The notes below the pieces were generated by a model. That model was not told the origin of the DNA, made no database searches, and saw nothing but the letters and a program-made list of their open reading frames with translations. DNA of 64,000 bases from Alicyclobacillus fastidiosus (GTDB lineage Bacteria; Bacillota; Bacilli; Alicyclobacillales; Alicyclobacillaceae), in contig NZ_CP104067.1 in the NCBI RefSeq assembly GCF_026651875.1, positions 2,294,001 to 2,358,000 of the forward strand. Reading direction: 5' to 3'. This document shows positions 47,809 through 56,878 of this stretch, one piece after another; positions within the stretch are counted from its first letter, which is position 1; the number at the start of each line of letters is the position of its first letter. The position numbers and the translations under genes were made by a program.

Positions 47809-49200
47809 TGCCAGCTCAGGGGGGACGGCTCGCTGAAGACAGTCAATATGTTACTGTGGTTTGATGTCGAAGATTACATCACGCAAGAGTCTGATGATGC
47901 CCTATACGGTTTGCTCGAGTTGCTTGATTCGTTGTCCATCAAGGGCACTTTTAAATTGGTTGGCGAAAAAGTCAGAAGATTAAAAGAGAATGAGCGCGAT
48001 GATATTTTCGCAAGATTGAACGGCCATGGCATAGGCTTCCACACGGATTTGCACAGCTATCATCCAACGGTCAGCGAGTATTTGGAGGCATACGGTTTTC
48101 GCGATGGTGCGCACCAGTTTGAAGCGACGGAATTGCCTGGCCTGCAGGCACTCAAAGCGAGTGTAAGCAGAGCAGCAACATGCTACGGTCAAGCCGGCTA
48201 CTCTTGGGCACCGCAACCCTTACCAACCTTGAGGCACTGGGGGCTTCCTGTATATCTGGACTGTCATGACCAGGTTCGCTTGAACGGTGTTCCGTTCTGG
48301 TACGGCGGGTTGCTCAACCTGACAGATATCGCGGCGACGATGCGTATGGAATTAGAGGAAGATGGGCTGGACAAAGCGATACAAACGTTTGATGGCTATC
48401 ACAGAGCATGTTTGGATGAGGGGGGGTTCATCAGCATTTTTTATCATCCCTGCGAATTTGCGACAAAGGAATTCTGGGATGGCCACAATTATGCGTTGGG
48501 TGTGAATACTCCTAAAGAACAGTGGCGCATACCTCCTTTGCGAACAAGGGAAGAACTGAAGCATTACCTGAGTATGTTGGGCGAGTTTTTACGCTATACC
48601 CAGACAAAGGAGCATGTTCGTTATATTACTGCAGATGAGGCGCTGGAATTGGCGCGTGCCCCACAAGTTTCGCTTCGTGATGAGGAGATTCGCGAGGTCG
48701 CAGCAGGCATTGGGCAAGACTTGTATTTTACCGTACACAATCACCAATCCATCAGCGCCTCTGATCTCTTCATGCTCTTTTACAAATACCTATACAAGCA
48801 ACCATTTCCCGCAGAAATGTTATATGGACCAGAACGACATGTCGACAGCGATTTCACCGGGGCAGCCAAAGTCCGGGACATCATTCAGGCCATCTCGCCA
48901 GATGTTTGTGATTATCCATCCATCTATCTGGATAAACAGCTGCCCGATTGTTTTACAGTGGCCGGGCAGCGTGTCAATCCGATAGATATGACATGCACGT
49001 TGGCATCTATCATTGCGCAAGATTTATCGGAGGAAGATTCAGTTGCCATCGTCAAGGGGACGTTAAAAAGCGTACAACACACCAAAAAGGAAGTGCTATG
49101 GGGGCCGAAGTGGGTGGTGTTTCCACCCGAGTTTACTGCACCGAACATTGTCTCCCTGTCTGAATTGCAGACATGGACGCTCAAACCTGCACTATTTTAA
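47794..49200 (+). CDS. NodB-like polysaccharide deacetylase with extra C-terminal domain
   Basis: Up to 468 residues. The first 300 resemble a polysaccharide deacetylase: FDVEDY supplies metal and catalytic Asp, HTDLHSYHP the histidine pair, and the later FYHPCEFA block the second conserved His. Residues about 310-468 are a separate domain I do not recognise with certainty; DLFMLFYKYL and FTVAGQRVNPIDMTCTLASI repeat a motif somewhat like pseudomurein-binding or SLH-like repeats. No signal peptide is seen, so it seems cytoplasmic, unusual for wall deacetylases. It might deacetylate an imported sugar. Start uncertain: TTG 47794 or ATG 47848, where the conserved region (LLWFDVEDY) begins. Confidence 0.75.
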   Translation: MGGLSCQLRGDGSLKTVNMLLWFDVEDYITQESDDALYGLLELLDSLSIKGTFKLVGEKVRRLKENERDDIFARLNGHGIGFHTDLHSYHPTVSEYLEAYGFRDGAHQFEATELPGLQALKASVSRAATCYGQAGYSWAPQPLPTLRHWGLPVYLDCHDQVRLNGVPFWYGGLLNLTDIAATMRMELEEDGLDKAIQTFDGYHRACLDEGGFISIFYHPCEFATKEFWDGHNYALGVNTPKEQWRIPPLRTREELKHYLSMLGEFLRYTQTKEHVRYITADEALELARAPQVSLRDEEIREVAAGIGQDLYFTVHNHQSISASDLFMLFYKYLYKQPFPAEMLYGPERHVDSDFTGAAKVRDIIQAISPDVCDYPSIYLDKQLPDCFTVAGQRVNPIDMTCTLASIIAQDLSEEDSVAIVKGTLKSVQHTKKEVLWGPKWVVFPPEFTAPNIVSLSELQTWTLKPALF

Positions 49201-49318
49201 TCATTGGGTTGTGCTAAATCTACAGTTGAAATCAAACAAGTCACTCATTTTTGCATAGGCGCGCTAAGCAAAATTGGCGCTCAGCATAGACTTCTGTTCT
49301 TTCAAGAAGTGTTTCAAG

Positions 49319-50182
49319 ATGAAAATTGGACTTAGTACCTACAGCTTTTTTCAAGCGCTGAACAAGCAGGAAATGAACGTGTTAGAGGTGATTGATTGGA
49401 TTGCTGAAAATGGCGGTGAACATGTGGAAATCGTTCCAATCGGGTATACCTTGTCTGACAATCCGGAGTTGGTAGACCAAATTCGGGAGCGGGAGGTAAA
49501 GGTCGGGCTTGATGTCTCCAACTATGCGATAGGGGCTAACTTTATCCAAGACAGCCATGTGGCCTATGAAGCGGAGATTGAACGGGTGATGAGCGAAGTC
49601 CACATCGCCAATCGACTCGGCGTAAAGTATATGCGCCATGACGTGGCATGGCGGCCGATACTAGAAGCGACGCTGGAGCAGTTTGAGCAGGATCTCCCTC
49701 GTATTGCCGGTGCTTGCCGCAAGATTGCCGACTATGCAAAGCAGTATGGCATCACGACGAGTGTGGAGAACCATGGCTATTTCGTCCAGGCAAGTGATCG
49801 GGTGCTGCGGTTGGTCAAAGCGGTGGATCGGGACAATTTCAGGACAACGTTAGACGTCGGTAATTTTATGTGCGCTGATGAACAATCAACTGTGTCCGTA
49901 CAGAAAAATCTGCCCTACGCATCGGTTGTGCATTTAAAAGATTTTTACGTCCGACCTTCGTATCGCAACCCAGGGGATGGTTGGTTTCAGACGGCGGGTG
50001 GCAATTTCTTGCGCGGCGCCATTGTCGGACACGGAGATATCGATATGTGGGAAGTGATACGTCTGGTCAAACAGTAAGGCTATGACGGCTATATTTCCAT
50101 TGAATTTGAAGGAATGGAGGATTGCCGGGCTGGGTCCAAAATCGGCATGGATAATGCCCGTCGGATTTGGGATGCAGTCTAA
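49319..50182 (+). pseudogene. TIM-barrel epimerase with in-frame stop
   Basis: A sugar phosphate isomerase/epimerase, with KIGLSTYSFFQAL at the start, VKYMRHDVAW, TTSVENHGYF, RTTLDVGNFM and ASVVHLKDFY. A TAA at 50075-50077 stops it after VIRLVKQ, yet the frame goes on perfectly with GYDGYISIEFEGMEDC and ends at 50182 as NARRIWDAV. The lost 34 residues include a conserved Glu of the barrel (IEFEG), so the truncated 252-residue protein is likely impaired. A single base change at the stop codon would restore it. ATG 49319 has only a weak ribosome site. Confidence 0.85.
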
Positions 50183-50634
50183 TTGGCATTCGTCTCTCTA
50201 AACATGCATGCCCATCGGAGCGCAATATTGCGATGAAACTGGCCGAATCCGGCCAGTTTCCACAGCTTCCATACCAATCGCGGCCCCTAAACCTACTTAG
50301 CGGAATAGTTGATGGAAATCCTCAGTCAATCGAATAAATCGGTCTAAGAAATGCTTTCAACCTTATCTGGTGTCGACCCAAAATATAGTGTAAGAGGTTC
50401 AAATAAATATGAAGAAAGTGGGGCGGACATCCCCTCCTACGTCCACCGATTAAGCAATCGTTCTCGTTGTCGGTGTATGCACAAAGGTACAACGGATGTT
50501 GCTACATCGTACAGGGTTCGGATCTTAATTGTATTTGGTATTAACGCAAGGGGCTTCGTTGATTGAATACTTCATTCCTAATATCGTTCCGGGACTGTCA
50601 CAGACTATATTTATAATACCCTTAATTCTAGCTA
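50183..50634. other. Non-coding stretch before second ISNCY-like copy
   Basis: About 450 bases. A short palindrome GGCCGAATCCGGCC lies near 50241 (with further symmetry AAACTGGCCGAATCCGGCCAGTTT, a 10-bp stem), which could be a terminator for the operon. Beyond that I see no gene with a ribosome site or family motif. Confidence 0.5.
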
Positions 50635-52230
50635 GTGGCCCCTGAAAAAGTCTACATTTTTGCAGCGGTCAGGTCGGCCCGATTCGGATGAAGTGTTTCT
50701 ATTAGGAGCTATCGGTGATTGGTATCCACGTGCCAACTTATTTGCTTACCTGGGCTGCTCTTCTTAGGTTGTGGGTTAGAATTCCGAACCCAACCCACAC
50801 CGCCGTGCCCGAATGTCCACGGAATCGGCTGCGGTTGAGTCCGTACTTCTGTTTTAAGAGGCCAATCTTTGCTTCTCCTGCTGCTCTAAATCGCTGTAAG
50901 TCCTTGTACCAAGGTTCCTGCTCCAGCTCTGTCCGTTTCTTACTTTTCTTTCCTCGAAACGGAGTGCTGACATGTTTTCCCCAAGTTCCTCTTGCAAGAC
51001 CCGCTCGTTTTTACGGCTGCCGAATCCCCGGTCGGTTGCTACTGCATGAGGTGCGGAGCCAAATATCTCTTGGTGGTGTTCCACTGCAGGGATCAACATC
51101 TCGTCATCAGATGGATTTCCAGAGTAGACTGCGTAACCGGTGACAAATCCGCTCTCCGTTTCGTCAATCCGGACCTTGTATCCAAACTCAACCTTCTTGG
51201 CCAGCTTACCTTTCTTAATTGGCCGAGCCATCGGGTCATGGATGCTAATCAGTCGGTCTGGAATAATACGGTTTCCGCTCAGTTTGATCCACCAAAGATT
51301 GCAATCCGTGCTTTTGCTTTTGCACAGACTGCTTCGTTGACCGCTGTAGCTTTTCAATCACTGATTCTGCCTGCTGCAGAACACTTTCCGTAATCTCGAC
51401 TACGTCCTGCGTAATTTTGTTCACTTCATCCCAGGACCGGCTCATGCGTCGGCGCAACACTTTCGCGAAAGACAGCACCTTTCGTTTTACGATGTCAGTT
51501 TGGTCGACAAACCCTTCTGTAGCGTGGGACGCCACCTTACGAATCCTGTTTATCGTCCGAGTAATGGCACTTACCCCGTCCTGTAAGAGCGTTGCATCCG
51601 TTGGGTGATGGATATCCGACTCCACCACCGTGGTGTCTGTACGAAACTTGCGATGACGAATGACTCTTTCTTCGCTGAGTTTCTTGACTAGCAATTCATT
51701 TAGATGTTCAATCGTGCCCTCACCATACCGCTTACGAGCTTTGGAGTGTGGTTGCGTCAGGTACCTTTTGGTCAATGGCGATATGACAGAACCGTCTCCA
51801 GTGAAGACTGTCGCTGACCTCCTGAACGAGTGTTTCATCGCCCAGCTGATAACGAAATTTGATATACATGAGTCGAAGATAGGTCTGAACGGGGACAGTC
51901 GGACGTCCCATGGTGGTATTAAAGTTCTCCAGGAATGGCCACATGAATCGCTCGTCATTCAAAATCTGGTCGATACGTTCAAGTTCCGCAGGTAGCGAAA
52001 GCAGAGATTCGGGGAGAATTGAGTCCCATAGTGTCACTTGATTTTGGTGAGTTCGTAGCATTTTCTCATGCCTCCTAACAGGATTCCCGAGGCATGATGC
52101 CGAACTCTCAAGCAAAAGGAATTCGCACACACCTCGGGTGGATCTGTGATTGTCTCGACAACAACCACTTCACCAACGGGCATTGCGATTCCTTTTCTTT
52201 ATTCAATTCGTGGACTTTTTCAGGGGCCAC
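50635..52230 (-). mobile_element. ISNCY-like element, copy 2 (defective)
   Basis: Same inverted repeats as copy 1 (GTGGCCCCTGAAAAAGTC at the ends) and the same orientation. The hexamer TAGCTA at 50629-50634 is repeated at 52231-52236, a clear target duplication that fixes the element ends. Sequence is nearly identical to copy 1 apart from several deletions. Confidence 0.9.
50738..52061 (-). pseudogene. ISNCY-like transposase, frameshifted
   Basis: Compared with copy 1 the gene has a 32-bp deletion near 51281 between two direct repeats CCGCTCA, a 2-base loss near 51743 (TTTGATGAG to TTTGGAG) and a 1-base loss near 50975 (TTTTACCCC to TTTTCCCC). The reading frame is broken into three pieces. 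The near-identity elsewhere shows that the damage is recent. It could move only with help from copy 1. Confidence 0.9.
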
Positions 52231-52236
52231 TAGCTA

Positions 52237-52740
52237 TTTGCTTCACTCTATTCTCAAAAGCACAAATAACATGACAGGGCATTGTGGATTAAGGGGTGCA
52301 AAATACTGCACTGAAGTTAGTTTCATTCAAGAGTTGATTGGTGATGGTCATGCTATCCGAACCCCGATTGAAGGTCTCGTTTTCTCGACACAGTGTGATT
52401 AAAGACAATATTCTAAAATTTCATCTACACGACATACACTTAGTGTCGTGTACATCATTGATGTTAATTAAAAATAATTTTAATTATTTTGACAAATAAT
52501 TGACCCAACAATCCATCGTTGGTTTAATGGTGGGTGTGGTATTCGGCTTCTATTAGAGGATGTAGGAGGGGGCATGTTGAGACGGATAGTGCGACTGTAA
52601 CCGTTTTCTAATATCTGCACACGCCTCCAGTGTAATGTTTTACCTACAAGACCCTGTGCAACTGTGTGAAGGCTTTTCAGAATGTAGGCACGGTGTCTTT
52701 CCTTTAGTACAACTTGAAACGAAACGAGGAGGTGGAATAA
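52237..52740 (+). other. Regulatory gap before alpha/beta hydrolase
   Basis: A 504-base gap. It holds the palindrome TACACGACA (52426-52434) and TGTCGTGTA (52444-52452), a 9-bp stem with 9-base loop, then an AT-rich tract. The palindrome could be an operator of an unknown regulator. No gene is seen. Confidence 0.5.
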
Positions 52741-53628
52741 GTGAGCGAATTATTACAACAATTTTTCCATTTGCTCGGAGATGGGTTATCTGATCGAGAC
52801 CATGTTCGATCGGTACTCATTGAAGAGGTTATTTTTCCCACGTACCGGCGCGAGAAGTTGCTATTAACCGCTGGCACACGCTTTATTCCTATGTATGTGT
52901 TGGTGCCAAGGAACAGTAAGAAATGCCCCGCTATTCTAGCCCATCATCAACATAACGGAGAGTATCAATTTGGAAAGAGCGAGCCTGCAGGAATTGTGGG
53001 CAATTCAAATATGCGCTATGCACATTTTTTTGTAGAGCAGGGATTTATTGTTGCTACCTGGGATGCAATTGGATTCGAGGAACGTAACAACTCCCTATTT
53101 GGCAAAGCCCACGAACAATTTCTTGGCACAAAGGCTTTGGTGGAAGGAGCTTGCCTACAACGAGACTATACTCTTGACGCTATGTATGTTGTCGATTACT
53201 TGGTATCGAGGGATGATGTTCAGACAGATTGTCTTGCAACCGTTGGGCACAGTTTAGGAGGCCAAAATGTACTTTTCACGTTGTGTGCAGACCAGCGTGT
53301 ACGTGTAGGGGTGTCCAGCTGTGGTATTGGGACAATTCAATCTTTTATTGAAGATAATGTCCAACACAATATCGCGTGGTACGTTCCAGGGTTGTTGAAG
53401 CTGGGGGATATTCCAGGCTTAGCACCTTTGTTGGAGGGAAAATCATTGTTTCTAAGTCAAGGTTTACGGGATCGTCTCTTTCCAATCCGAGGAGTTCGAG
53501 AGTTCGTCCATGCGGCAAAAAAGTACGCCCAGGTGGAACTCTATTTGTTTGATGGGGGTCATGACTTCCCTGAAGAAGCCAGAGCTGAAGCATCGCGCTT
53601 TTTAAGTGAGCGTTTTGCAGATTTCTGA
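52741..53628 (+). CDS. Alpha/beta hydrolase (dienelactone hydrolase-like), IS-modified end
   Basis: A 295-residue cytoplasmic hydrolase. The nucleophile elbow is GHSLGG with Ser171; Asp244 (LRDRLFP) and His274 (DGGHDF) complete a likely Ser-Asp-His triad. Family members with the AHHQHNGEYQFGKSEPAG pattern act on esters, and in sugar loci often as acetyl or xylan esterases; the substrate is not known. GTG start behind GAGGAGGTGG. The last eight residues (SERFADF and neighbours) and the stop codon come from the left end of the IS at 53607. If the IS is removed the frame continues into sequence after 56726 and would end SNNLFKCRVK. The catalytic core is untouched, so it may still work. Confidence 0.85.
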   Translation: MSELLQQFFHLLGDGLSDRDHVRSVLIEEVIFPTYRREKLLLTAGTRFIPMYVLVPRNSKKCPAILAHHQHNGEYQFGKSEPAGIVGNSNMRYAHFFVEQGFIVATWDAIGFEERNNSLFGKAHEQFLGTKALVEGACLQRDYTLDAMYVVDYLVSRDDVQTDCLATVGHSLGGQNVLFTLCADQRVRVGVSSCGIGTIQSFIEDNVQHNIAWYVPGLLKLGDIPGLAPLLEGKSLFLSQGLRDRLFPIRGVREFVHAAKKYAQVELYLFDGGHDFPEEARAEASRFLSERFADF

Positions 53629-54295
53629 GCCCTTGCAGGGCAAGGGATAACAGAACATAAAAAAGGACTTCACCCCAACTTCGAGAAGATTTCAAGTGAC
53701 CAAACCAAAAATCTCCGAGGAGGGAAGTCCACTTGTATCTTCTCCAAAAGTCTCTGTTTTCCTTTGAGCAATGGCTAGAAATCGAACCCAGTGAACGGCT
53801 TGAACTGTTCTTTTCTGCCCTGGATCTTCAGCCATATGCCGCAAAGTTGAGGAATTCATCACCCCAGGGTGCAAAAACCTATCAATCGTGAATCAATTTT
53901 GCGAGCGTTGCTGGCTGCTCCGCTTGAGGGAATTTCAACCTTCACCAAGTTACATAAGCGTTTGGATAGCGACCTGCGTTTCCGGTACCAATGCGGGTTT
54001 AGGTTGGATGAACTCGCCCCGTCAATTGCCACACTCAGTCGAGTCTTCAACGCTGTAGTGGATAAAGATCTTGCTAAGGAACTCTTCATTGACCTGGTCA
54101 GCCAATGCGAAGATTCCGGCATCATCGACGGAACTCATCTTGCAATTGACAGTACAGCGATTGGTGCCTATGAGTTATCATGAACGAGGTTCGGCTCCAT
54201 GTCACATTCTCGTAGGTTAGTGGCCATACTGCTGAGTAAAGAGAATTACCAGTAGATGTGACCGACCAGAGCTACACTGTGAAGGAGCCGATAAT

Positions 54296-55408
54296 ATGAA
54301 GGATATCACAAAAGTCGTGGGCTTAGACGTGTCAAAGGATTTCATTGCGGTGGCCATAGCAGATGTCGGAAGTCGTGAGGCGGCTAGATATTACGGAGAA
54401 GTGCCCAATACTCCGGAAGCTGTACGCAAACTGTTTTCAAAGCTCGGAAACGCAAGTGAAATCGAAGCTTGTTATGAGGCTGGTCCCACGGGTTATGAGT
54501 TACAACGCTTACTTACCCAACTTGGGGTTAGATGCATCGTCGTTGCACCCACCCTCATTCCGAAACGGCCAGGTGAGCGAATTAAGACAGATCGTCGAGA
54601 TGCATTGAGATTAGCTCAGTTGTTTCGAGCTGGAGAGCTCACACCAGTCTACGTTCCGACAAGAGAAGATGAAGGGATTCGAGACTTAGTACGAGCGCGA
54701 GAGGATGCAAAAGAAGACCAATTGCGTGCGCGCCACCGTCTATCTAAGTTTTTGCTTCGTCACGATATTAAGCCCAAACAAAAAATGACCACCTGGAAGA
54801 CTCGATATCGGGCATGGCTAGACACCTTGAAATTTGAAAATCGATACGAAGACGTGACTTTTCGCGAGTATCTCCATGCCATAGATGAGGTGGAGCAACG
54901 AATCAAACGACTAGAGACCGAGATTCATCATGCTGCAGAGACAAGTTCTCATGCCCCTCTTATCCAAGCACTGCAATCTCTTCGAGGAGTAAAGGAAACC
55001 ACTGCAGTCACGATTGTAGCAGAAATCGGTGACTTTAGACGGTTTGTGAATCCGCGTCAGTTCATGGGTTATACAGGGCTCGTGCCTAGTGAACACTCGA
55101 GCGGTAGCGTGAAACGCAAAGGAAGAATTACAAAGACAGGAAACACACATCTACGACGGGTACTGGTTGAGTCAGCCTGGAGTTACCGCTATCGACCGGC
55201 GGTTAAAGGAGAAATTCGAAAACGACAACAGGGTCAGCCGGCTGAGGTCCAACGAATATCATGGAAGGCCCAAAATCGACTCCATAACAAGTACACACGC
55301 CTTGTCAGTAAAGGGAAACCTTCTAATCAAGCTATAACTGCAGTCGCTCGTGAATTAGCTGGGTTCATGTGGGCAATCGCACGCCAAATGCAGAAAGATA
55401 AAGCTTAA
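54296..55408 (+). CDS. IS110-family DEDD recombinase
   Basis: A 370-residue transposase of the IS110 family. The N-terminal RuvC-like DEDD domain begins VVGLDVSKDFIAVAIAD (Asp11), includes EACYEAGPTG and KTDRRDALRLAQL; a coiled coil follows around residues 190-225; the C-terminal Transposase_20 domain has QSLRGVKETTAVTIVAEIGD and MGYTGLVPSEHSSGS with the likely serine nucleophile. Known family mechanism: an element-encoded bridge RNA guides recognition of donor and target DNA. The frame is complete, so this element may be active. Confidence 0.93.
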   Translation: MKDITKVVGLDVSKDFIAVAIADVGSREAARYYGEVPNTPEAVRKLFSKLGNASEIEACYEAGPTGYELQRLLTQLGVRCIVVAPTLIPKRPGERIKTDRRDALRLAQLFRAGELTPVYVPTREDEGIRDLVRAREDAKEDQLRARHRLSKFLLRHDIKPKQKMTTWKTRYRAWLDTLKFENRYEDVTFREYLHAIDEVEQRIKRLETEIHHAAETSSHAPLIQALQSLRGVKETTAVTIVAEIGDFRRFVNPRQFMGYTGLVPSEHSSGSVKRKGRITKTGNTHLRRVLVESAWSYRYRPAVKGEIRKRQQGQPAEVQRISWKAQNRLHNKYTRLVSKGKPSNQAITAVARELAGFMWAIARQMQKDKA

Positions 55409-55847
55409 CCAATAGAATTATACTTCCGCGTTCACCGGGAACCTTGAATGAGAAAACTGGAAGACTGGGCTCGAAGGCAAAAGTGTAAACCGTAGGAGGA
55501 TAACCCACGTTTTCTTCTTGTGCTAGGTATTGCCCTCGCGAACCGAACGCACGCCATGAGTTCGTGGCAGGTCCTCTAGACGGAGAGATTAACTGTGGTA
55601 ATCAACCCACGAATATCAGAATGCTCACCGTCGAGAAGTTTTTGCCTTCGTGCCGAGTCTTCGAGGTTAGTTGCTTGACATGGAGCCTCTGCGGCCCCGA
55701 CGTGATGCCGGACGAGCGCCTCGGAAGGGCCGTATGGCGAATCAGCCTATCGGAGCCGCCACTCCATGTGAAGCAACGCGAAATCCCTGTTTTAGAACAG
55801 TGGCACAGCGGGAGTTGTAGTGGTGCTTGACATCCTCGTTCATATCA
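55409..55847 (+). ncRNA. Candidate bridge-RNA region of IS1111-type element
   Basis: The 439-base non-coding end downstream of the recombinase, where IS1111-type elements carry their bridge RNA. A 9-mer ATATCAGAA at 55613-55621 matches the right junction of the element at 55842-55850, and ATGAGAA at 55448-55454 matches the target TATGAGAA of the host IS. These could be donor- and target-guide segments. No fold was computed. A frame of 88 residues inside has no family features and is ignored. Confidence 0.45.
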
Positions 55848-56878
55848 GAAGAAGCGTCCGAAATCACGTATCCAAGAAACGGGTAACGCCAACTGGGGTG
55901 CCAAGTACGACACATTTGGCAACAAGCTCACGTGGTTCGGCTGCAAAATTCACCTCGCAGTGGATACCGCCAGCGAGTTACCGGTAGCCTTGGGGGTCAC
56001 ACCAGCCCACGTTTATGACGGTGAGATGGCAATCCCACTCATGGAAGATGTCGTCGAAAACTACGGCTGGAAGGTCAGATACGTCATGATGGATGCTGGG
56101 TATGACCAGGTGAAAAACTACGAAGGCGCCCGTGGCTATGATACGCAGGCAATCATCGCACTTAATAAGCGAGGAGAAAAGGAACCACCTGCAGGCATGG
56201 CATCCGATGGCACACCTCGTTGCTCCATGGGCTACGACATGGTGTATTGGGGAGCCGACGGTGACCGATTAAAGTTCCACTGTCCGCATGCCGTTGGTAA
56301 AGTTGATTGCCCGCTTGGAATCGCAGCTTGTTCTGACTCCAACTACGGAATGGTAGTCAAGAAAAGCATCGCGGAAGATGTTAGGCGTTACGCGAACCCG
56401 CACCGAAACATGCGGGGTTGGATAGATCTCTACAACGAGCGAACGTCGGTGGAGCGTTGTAATTCCCGGCTCAAAGAAAATCTTACAGTCGACGATGTGC
56501 ACGTTCGTGGCATTCAGAAGGTCACCACATACGCGTATCTCAATGCGATTGTTTACAGCTAGTGCACTGAAAACGGCTTAATCTGACACGATTCTTGGCG
56601 CTCTGCTACCGACAAGGGCATGTGGAAACTAGAAAAAACAAACAAGAAATGTAAATGAAAACCGTCAAACCGGTATTGATTCTTTTTTGGTTTCACAGAG
56701 AAACGCAATTCTGCAAAACGCTCAAGTAATAACTTATTTAAATGCCGTGTTAAATAATAGTTCTAAAATTTATGTTGAGGTGAGCTGGATTCTAACGCGC
56801 CTGTTATTAAATATGAATTTTGGTATTACTCGATTGAATTAGTTAGAAAATCGCTAAACTATACACTGCGGAGGGGCT

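Larger units (their letters stand above)
54175..55847 (+). mobile_element. IS110/IS1111-type element
   Basis: A 1673-bp insertion, its edges fixed by comparison with the uninterrupted copy of the host IS at 594-612. It has no terminal repeats but perfect 10-bp subterminal inverted repeats: ATGAACGAGG (54180-54189) and CCTCGTTCAT (55834-55843), five and four bases inside the edges. This and the long 3' non-coding region mark the IS1111 type. No target duplication beyond possibly one base. Confidence 0.88.
53733..56562 (+). pseudogene. IS5/IS1182-like transposase, frameshifted and split
   Basis: Starts with TTG 53733 as in copy 1. An extra A in GTGCAAAAACC near 53870 shifts the frame; the next part (INRESILRALLAAPLEGIST) runs to GAYE, where the IS1111-like element is inserted at 54175. 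The coding sequence resumes at 55848 as KKRPKS and ends early at 56562 (AIVYS) through another small deletion relative to copy 1. Confidence 0.88.
53607..56724 (+). mobile_element. IS5/IS1182-like element, copy 2, interrupted by IS1111-like element
   Basis: Same ends as the element at 37-1484 (TGAGCGTTTTGCAG at 53607, complement ending 56724). The dinucleotide AG at 53605-53606 recurs at 56725-56726. Without the inserted 1673 bp the element would be 1445 bp, nearly the same as copy 1. Dead, since the transposase is frameshifted and split. Confidence 0.9.

Noticed and set aside
50351..50566. 71-residue frame between the epimerase pseudogene and the IS
   Set aside because: No ribosome site, unusual composition and no family match by eye.
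55564..55830. 88-residue frame downstream of the IS110-type recombinase
   Set aside because: It lies in the non-coding end of the element, has cysteine- and tryptophan-rich random character and no ribosome site or family motif.
37..56726. Composite transposon formed by the two IS5/IS1182-like copies
   Set aside because: Each copy has its own 2-bp duplication (AT and AG), so independent insertion is the simpler reading; retained only as a recombination possibility.
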